From the NCBI GenBank assembly GCA_031267075.1, contig JAIRZU010000005.1:23518-87517 (forward strand): a stretch of 64,000 bases of DNA. The letters are read 5' to 3'. Positions 60,092 to 64,000 of the stretch are shown piece by piece. The first letter of the stretch is position 1; each line of letters opens with the position of its first letter. The position numbers and the translations under genes were made by a program. This DNA is from Holosporales bacterium. GTDB lineage: Bacteria; Pseudomonadota; Alphaproteobacteria; RUG11792. Under the pieces are notes generated by a model. That model did not search any database. It was not told the origin of the DNA and saw only the letters and a program-made list of their open reading frames with translations.

Positions 60092-61384
60092 ATGAGAAAG
60101 TACTTAAAGCTAGTTGCTGCTGGAATGGTGATTGGCTCCGCTGCTGCTAGCACACCGAACGTCGGGCGTAGTGGGCACCAGGAACAAGTACCGGTATTGT
60201 ACCTACCTCCAGAACTAGAGGCGGATTTCGTACGATGCGTTACAAGCCTTAGAGTTGCCGAGCTAGTGACTCGTTGGTCGCGGAGAACACAACAGCCTCA
60301 GGGTCCACCGCAACCTCGAAATCAGGGCGCCGCAACCCAATGGCCGCTCCCTCCGGGTGTCCCCTCTCAAGCGTGGTACGATTACAGCGATGAGCCACCT
60401 CCACCTGCCCACAACCCGATGGCCTTTGGACAGTTCGAAAATATCCTCTTGGAACTGTACAATGGTCGCCCAAACGCGCAAGACGTAGTACCCAGAGTGG
60501 ACGTTACCAGCAGCGACTATGGCCGACAGTTCAGGCTCATTCCACAAGCGGGTCGATTCAGCTGGCTTCTCCAAGTAAACACAACACAACCGCCGGGGAT
60601 CCCTACCTATGTCATGTTCTACAATGGAGACGATCCGAGCCGGGTTGTGATTGAATTCGGAGAACACGGTGATGTAAACTTCTCTGTGACTGGGCTGGTA
60701 GCCCTCACATACGATCCTGTAACCCGCCACTTTGAAGTGCAGGAGGAACAACTCACCAATGACCTCCTACTGATGATCCACACGGCGTACGCCAGACCTC
60801 CAAGCGAGAATGGCTACTGGACAATGCCTGCGCCCGGGGAGACTCCCCCGTTCCATCTACCGCCTCTGAACGGCCCTCCTCAATATCCGTTTCCAGTAGG
60901 CACCTTGACACTTCTCCCAGGCATACTACCGGACTCAACGGGCAATGACGGCGACCAAGAACTCCCCTCCCCACCGGCTGATCGTGTAATGACTCCAGAA
61001 CAGTGCACGACGATCCTGGAGGATCTGTGCGCTGGACGCCGGAGAGTCGAGGACATGCGAGAAGCCACCCTCACCTTCTTTGCTGACAGCACGCATACAA
61101 TCCGTGGCAATTCCGGCCTCTACAATCACCTGTTCCTGGTACAACTATACCAGAACAATGCAGTGTCCTTCAGCGCCGCTATCCACAACGCTGACGATGT
61201 AACGCAGGCTGTGATAGGGATCGATGACAGAGGAGTGACGCGATTCTACGAAGGTAATCTGGAGGCGATCAGTTGCCGACCATCGTTCGGACAAGCTGGT
61301 GGCCAAAATGGCAGAGCCGGAATTGATGATGGTGGAGCCGTCGCCTTTCTTCGGGAGTTTATCAGAGCGATAAGCCAAACATGA
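60092..61384 (+). CDS. Predicted exported protein with two related halves
   Basis: ATG 60092 starts the signal peptide MRKYLKLVAAGMVIGSAAAS, similar to that at 31122; an upstream ATG at 60062 is less likely. The 430-residue product has a Gln/Pro-rich segment (residues 70-100) and then two regions with weak mutual likeness: FSWLLQVNTTQPPGIPTYVM with VVIEFGEHGDVNFSV, and YNHLFLVQLYQNNAVSFSAA with AVIGIDDRGVTRFYEG. A Pro-rich linker separates them. The halves could be copies of one beta-rich module. A hairpin follows the stop codon. Confidence 0.72.
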   Translation: MRKYLKLVAAGMVIGSAAASTPNVGRSGHQEQVPVLYLPPELEADFVRCVTSLRVAELVTRWSRRTQQPQGPPQPRNQGAATQWPLPPGVPSQAWYDYSDEPPPPAHNPMAFGQFENILLELYNGRPNAQDVVPRVDVTSSDYGRQFRLIPQAGRFSWLLQVNTTQPPGIPTYVMFYNGDDPSRVVIEFGEHGDVNFSVTGLVALTYDPVTRHFEVQEEQLTNDLLLMIHTAYARPPSENGYWTMPAPGETPPFHLPPLNGPPQYPFPVGTLTLLPGILPDSTGNDGDQELPSPPADRVMTPEQCTTILEDLCAGRRRVEDMREATLTFFADSTHTIRGNSGLYNHLFLVQLYQNNAVSFSAAIHNADDVTQAVIGIDDRGVTRFYEGNLEAISCRPSFGQAGGQNGRAGIDDGGAVAFLREFIRAISQT

Positions 61385-61393
61385 AAAGGACTA

Positions 61394-61420
61394 GGGGCGG
61401 AGAGATTCCACTCCGCTCCC
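61394..61420 (+). terminator. Hairpin after the exported-protein gene
   Basis: GGGGCGGAG pairs with CTCCGCTCC around a 9-base loop, ten bases after the stop. Only a weak T-rich stretch follows. Confidence 0.5.
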
Positions 61421-61806
61421 ATGCCTCCTTAATAATCAACAACTCACTTGCTAAAGCCCCTCTCTTAAAAGAAATCTACACCAAGGATGAATCCTTATCC
61501 CATATCTACTACATATCTCATACATGATACATTTCAACCTCAGTGATACTGTATGTCTAGTACTGTGTGAGCTCCCTTTCTGTATCTTTCTCTATCCACT
61601 ATCAACAGTTGTATCTACTGTGGTTTCTGATATGTTAACACATTTGTTGTTTAGGTTGTTGTAGAGGTTGTTCCGCCTAAAGATACAATGCGAGGGCTTT
61701 CACCGATCCCACGTAATGGAAGTTAAAATGCTTGAGCCCGGAGTTAGGATGTACTAAAATCTTAACGGTGACTGTTGCATGTTGGCGAGTATTTTTGGCG
61801 AGAATA
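61421..61806. other. Spacer before infC, no recognisable content
   Basis: It should contain the infC operon promoter and leader. I see no repeat or transposase trace. Confidence 0.35.
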
Positions 61807-62343
61807 ATGTCGACCAGGGGGCGGGATGCCGCGCCGCAAAATGCCCCGAAAGTTAACGAAGGAATAACAGCTGAGAGGGTATTGCTAATCGGAGAAGACG
61901 GTGAGCAGATCGGAACCATTCTCACTGAGCGGGCGATGGCAATGGCGAGAGAAGCCGGCCTTGATCTTGTAGCCGTGCACCAGGCTGATGAAGCTGTTCC
62001 AGTCTGTAAGCTCCTCGACTATGGAAAATACAAATACGAAGCCCACAGGAAGAAGGTAGAGTCTCGGAAGAACCAGAAAAGCGTCGAGATGAAGGAGGTG
62101 CAGGTTCGCCCATCGATTGGAGAAAGCGACCTTGCCGTCAAATGCAAGGCCATGAAGAAGTTTATTGAGGCCGGTAAGAAGGTGAAGCTGGTACTCAGGT
62201 TCCGCGGCCGAGAGCTGAGTCATAAAGAGATCGGGCACGAGGTTGTTGCGAAGATACTTGAACACTGCAGCGATTTCGCCAAGGAAGAGTCTCCTCCCAA
62301 GCTGGAGGGCTCCATGATAATCGCCGTACTAACTAAAAAATAA
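61807..62343 (+). CDS. infC: Translation initiation factor IF-3
   Basis: IF-3 keeps 30S subunits free and checks start codons. From ATG 61807 the protein has 178 residues. The N-terminal domain (VNEGITAERVLLIGEDGEQI) and the linker (CKLLDYGKYKYEAHRKKVES) are followed by the C-terminal domain with KEVQVRPSIGESDLAVKCKA and LRFRGRELSHKEIGHEV. An upstream in-frame start at 61732 lacks homology. It leads infC-secG-fabZ-lpxA. Confidence 0.95.
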   Translation: MSTRGRDAAPQNAPKVNEGITAERVLLIGEDGEQIGTILTERAMAMAREAGLDLVAVHQADEAVPVCKLLDYGKYKYEAHRKKVESRKNQKSVEMKEVQVRPSIGESDLAVKCKAMKKFIEAGKKVKLVLRFRGRELSHKEIGHEVVAKILEHCSDFAKEESPPKLEGSMIIAVLTKK

Positions 62344-62353
62344 TGGAGAGAAA

Positions 62354-62815
62354 ATGGGATTTCTATTAGCAATACACGTACTCGTAACCATCCTGCTGAT
62401 ACTGATCGTACTGATACAGAAGAACGAGGGAGGTAGCTCTCTCTTCGCTAGCAGCGGAGGTAGTGGAATGTTCAACGCGCGCGGAACATCGAGCGTGCTG
62501 ACGAAAGCGACCTGGACGCTGGCATCGATATATATATTGAACTGCGTAGTCATGGCTGCCATAGTAGCTCACGAAAGAAGGGGGCTTGGGTCGGTTGCCA
62601 ATGAGCCGGTCGAGGATTACGCTCTCCCCCCACAGCAAGCTCAGAGCAACGCGCCCCCAGCTGAGCAGAAGCAAGACGCAAAAGTGGATGCTGCTACCAA
62701 GAAGCCCGCGCAACCTGAGCAGCAAAGTAACAAAGCGAAGGCTAGTGCACCAACCCAGCAGAAGCAAACACCTCCTCCACAGCAGCAGAGTAGTAATGGA
62801 CAGCGAGCGAGATAG
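62354..62815 (+). CDS. secG: Preprotein translocase subunit SecG
   Basis: SecG is the small SecYEG subunit. Two membrane helices (FLLAIHVLVTILLILIVLIQ; TLASIYILNCVVMAAIVAHE) flank the family loop GGSSLFASSGGSGMFNARGT. The 153-residue length exceeds the usual 75-110 because of a Gln/Pro/Lys-rich cytoplasmic-type tail. The ATG follows GGAGAGAAA, ten bases after infC. Confidence 0.92.
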   Translation: MGFLLAIHVLVTILLILIVLIQKNEGGSSLFASSGGSGMFNARGTSSVLTKATWTLASIYILNCVVMAAIVAHERRGLGSVANEPVEDYALPPQQAQSNAPPAEQKQDAKVDAATKKPAQPEQQSNKAKASAPTQQKQTPPPQQQSSNGQRAR

Positions 62816-62818
62816 AGA

Positions 62819-63289
62819 ATGCTCAAGCTCCCCGAGACACTGCAGCTAGATGATATCAAAACCATCATCCCGCATCGTGAACCGTTTTTGATGGTTGATA
62901 GAGTGGAGGGGATTGAAATGAACAAGGCGTGCACCGCCTATAGAACTGTATCACATGACGAGTGGTTTTTCAAGGGGCATTTCCCTGGATACCCTGTGAT
63001 GCCGGGTGTGATGATAATAGAGGCCATGGCGCAGGCTGCCGGCGTTCTAGCATTCGCGACGTTAAAGAACGAGGAAGCTAACTGCAGGACAGATTGCGTG
63101 TTCTTCACTTCCGTTGAGAATGCGAGATTCAGGAAGCCGGTGAATCCAGGGGATACGATGCGTATGGTAATCACAGTTGAGCAGAGGCGCGGTGACAGGT
63201 TCTGGAAATTCAAAGGCATGACATTTGTAGGTGAGGCTCTAACAGACGAAGCCTCCTTCACCGCGATGATTCCAGATAATAAAGCGTGA
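62819..63289 (+). CDS. fabZ: 3-hydroxyacyl-ACP dehydratase FabZ
   Basis: FabZ dehydrates beta-hydroxyacyl-ACP in fatty acid elongation. The 156-residue protein has IIPHREPFLMVDRVEGIEMN, the active-site His in GHFPGYPVMPGVMIIEAMAQ with its Glu, and FRKPVNPGDTMRMVITVE. It begins 3 bases after secG and is followed by lpxA, the usual fatty acid/lipid A pairing. Confidence 0.96.
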   Translation: MLKLPETLQLDDIKTIIPHREPFLMVDRVEGIEMNKACTAYRTVSHDEWFFKGHFPGYPVMPGVMIIEAMAQAAGVLAFATLKNEEANCRTDCVFFTSVENARFRKPVNPGDTMRMVITVEQRRGDRFWKFKGMTFVGEALTDEASFTAMIPDNKA

Positions 63290-63297
63290 CGGCTGGC

Positions 63298-64000
63298 ATG
63301 CAAGCGACTAGTAAACACTACATACATGAGACGGCGATCGTTGGCGAAGGAGCCGTGATTGGTGAAGGAGCTTATGTGGGACCGTACTGCTGCGTCGGCG
63401 ATAGAGTTGTTCTTGGAGATGGCGTGAAGCTTGAGTCACACGTGGTGATAACAGGCCTAACAGCGATAGGTCCTAACAGCTCTGTGTATCCATTCGCCTC
63501 CCTCGGCCAACCCCCTCAGGATCTGAAATACAAAGGTGAGGAGTCCAGACTCGAGATCGGAAAGAACACAGTCATCAGAGAGTACGTTACAGCCAACACA
63601 GGAACTGAAGGTGGTGGGATGGTAACGAGGATAGGTGATGGCTGCCTAATCATGGCGTACTGTCACATCGCGCATGACTGCCTCGTGGGGAACGACGTTA
63701 TCATGGCGAACGGAGTGAACCTATCGGGGCATGTCGCCGTCGGAGATAATGCAGTTATTGGTGGGATGTCGGCTGTTAAGCAGTTCATCAGAATTGGAAA
63801 GCATGCGATGATTGGAGGAGCTACGGGAATCGACAGAGATGTCATTCCGTTTGGGCTTGTCAGGAGCGGACGGTCAACTACCCTCCATGGCCTCAACATC
63901 GTTGGCCTCAAGAGACGTGGCTTTGCAGCGGATACGATAAGGGAGATGATGAGTGCATACAAGGACATGTTCGTGACTCCCGGCGAATCCATTAACTTTA
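63298..64000 (+). CDS. lpxA: UDP-GlcNAc acyltransferase LpxA, cut by window edge
   Basis: LpxA adds the first acyl chain to UDP-GlcNAc in lipid A synthesis. About 234 residues are visible out of roughly 265. The left-handed beta-helix hexapeptides run from HETAIVGEGAVIGEGAYVGP onward. The catalytic His lies in IMAYCHIAHDCLVG and the C-terminal helical domain starts at STTLHGLNIVGLKRRGF. ATG 63298 or a GTG at 63286 that overlaps the fabZ stop are both possible starts. Confidence 0.94.
   Translation, partial: MQATSKHYIHETAIVGEGAVIGEGAYVGPYCCVGDRVVLGDGVKLESHVVITGLTAIGPNSSVYPFASLGQPPQDLKYKGEESRLEIGKNTVIREYVTANTGTEGGGMVTRIGDGCLIMAYCHIAHDCLVGNDVIMANGVNLSGHVAVGDNAVIGGMSAVKQFIRIGKHAMIGGATGIDRDVIPFGLVRSGRSTTLHGLNIVGLKRRGFAADTIREMMSAYKDMFVTPGESINF

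Overview
The window looks like part of the chromosome of an obligately intracellular alphaproteobacterium, most likely a member of the Rickettsiales. The main evidence is a circularly permuted two-piece tmRNA next to an alpha-type SspB, a CarD regulator, small interleaved operons of core genes, in-frame palindromic repeats inside housekeeping proteins (as in Rickettsia and Wolbachia) and many decayed transposase fragments. Lipid A genes (lpxK, lpxA, fabZ) argue against Anaplasmataceae and suit Rickettsiaceae- or Midichloriaceae-like lineages. Family-level placement is not resolved. GC content looks moderate by eye and was not computed.

The conserved backbone, left to right, is: an M16 peptidase (cut at base 1); a minus-strand block dnaG-rpoD-CapD-like-mlaA; a plus-strand ion-translocation cluster (KefB-like, NuoK-like, NuoL-like); tRNA-Phe and pyk; gatA with a family-25 glycosyltransferase; fba, a degenerate ABC exporter and lpxK; tRNA-Gly and tRNA-Tyr; trxB-era-nuoJ; iscS with an IscU-IscA fusion; tRNA-Leu with lolC/E; pssA-recF-gyrB; a DegT aminotransferase with birA; carD; corC-like with an esterase; ruvB; ssrA, sspB and a NuoC-like gene; infC-secG-fabZ-lpxA (cut at base 64000).

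Between these housekeeping blocks sit about seventeen genes for predicted secreted proteins that I cannot assign to a family (1678-2490, 11974-15834, 16373-19171, 21604-23295, 26139-26666, 31122-31827, 35051-35932, 38248-39215, 45523-47838, 50001-51331, 51489-52292, 53585-54142, 58569-59899, 60092-61384). They share an architecture: a Sec signal peptide, a low-complexity or repeat-rich mature part rich in Pro, Gln or Arg, and in most cases their own promoter with a TTGACA-like -35, an 18-base spacer and a TACGAT/TACAAT-like -10. Several share nearly the same signal peptide on unrelated mature parts. Three have a simple-sequence repeat exactly where the signal-peptide frame and the mature-protein frame part company: C13 at 31337, (AG)10 at 39116 and (AG)4 at 51244. 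This suggests a phase-variable, modular secreted-protein repertoire. Cassettes are bordered by transposase remnants and by duplicated 3' ends of housekeeping genes (glycosyltransferase, tsaD, birA, pyrG).

A second layer is a mobile palindromic element of about 119 bp with 16-base inverted ends. It lies in frame, in either orientation, in nuoK-like, glycosyltransferase, era, recF, birA and esterase genes, and probably as decayed traces in gyrB. The exported-protein cassettes together with this element are the most unusual content of the window.
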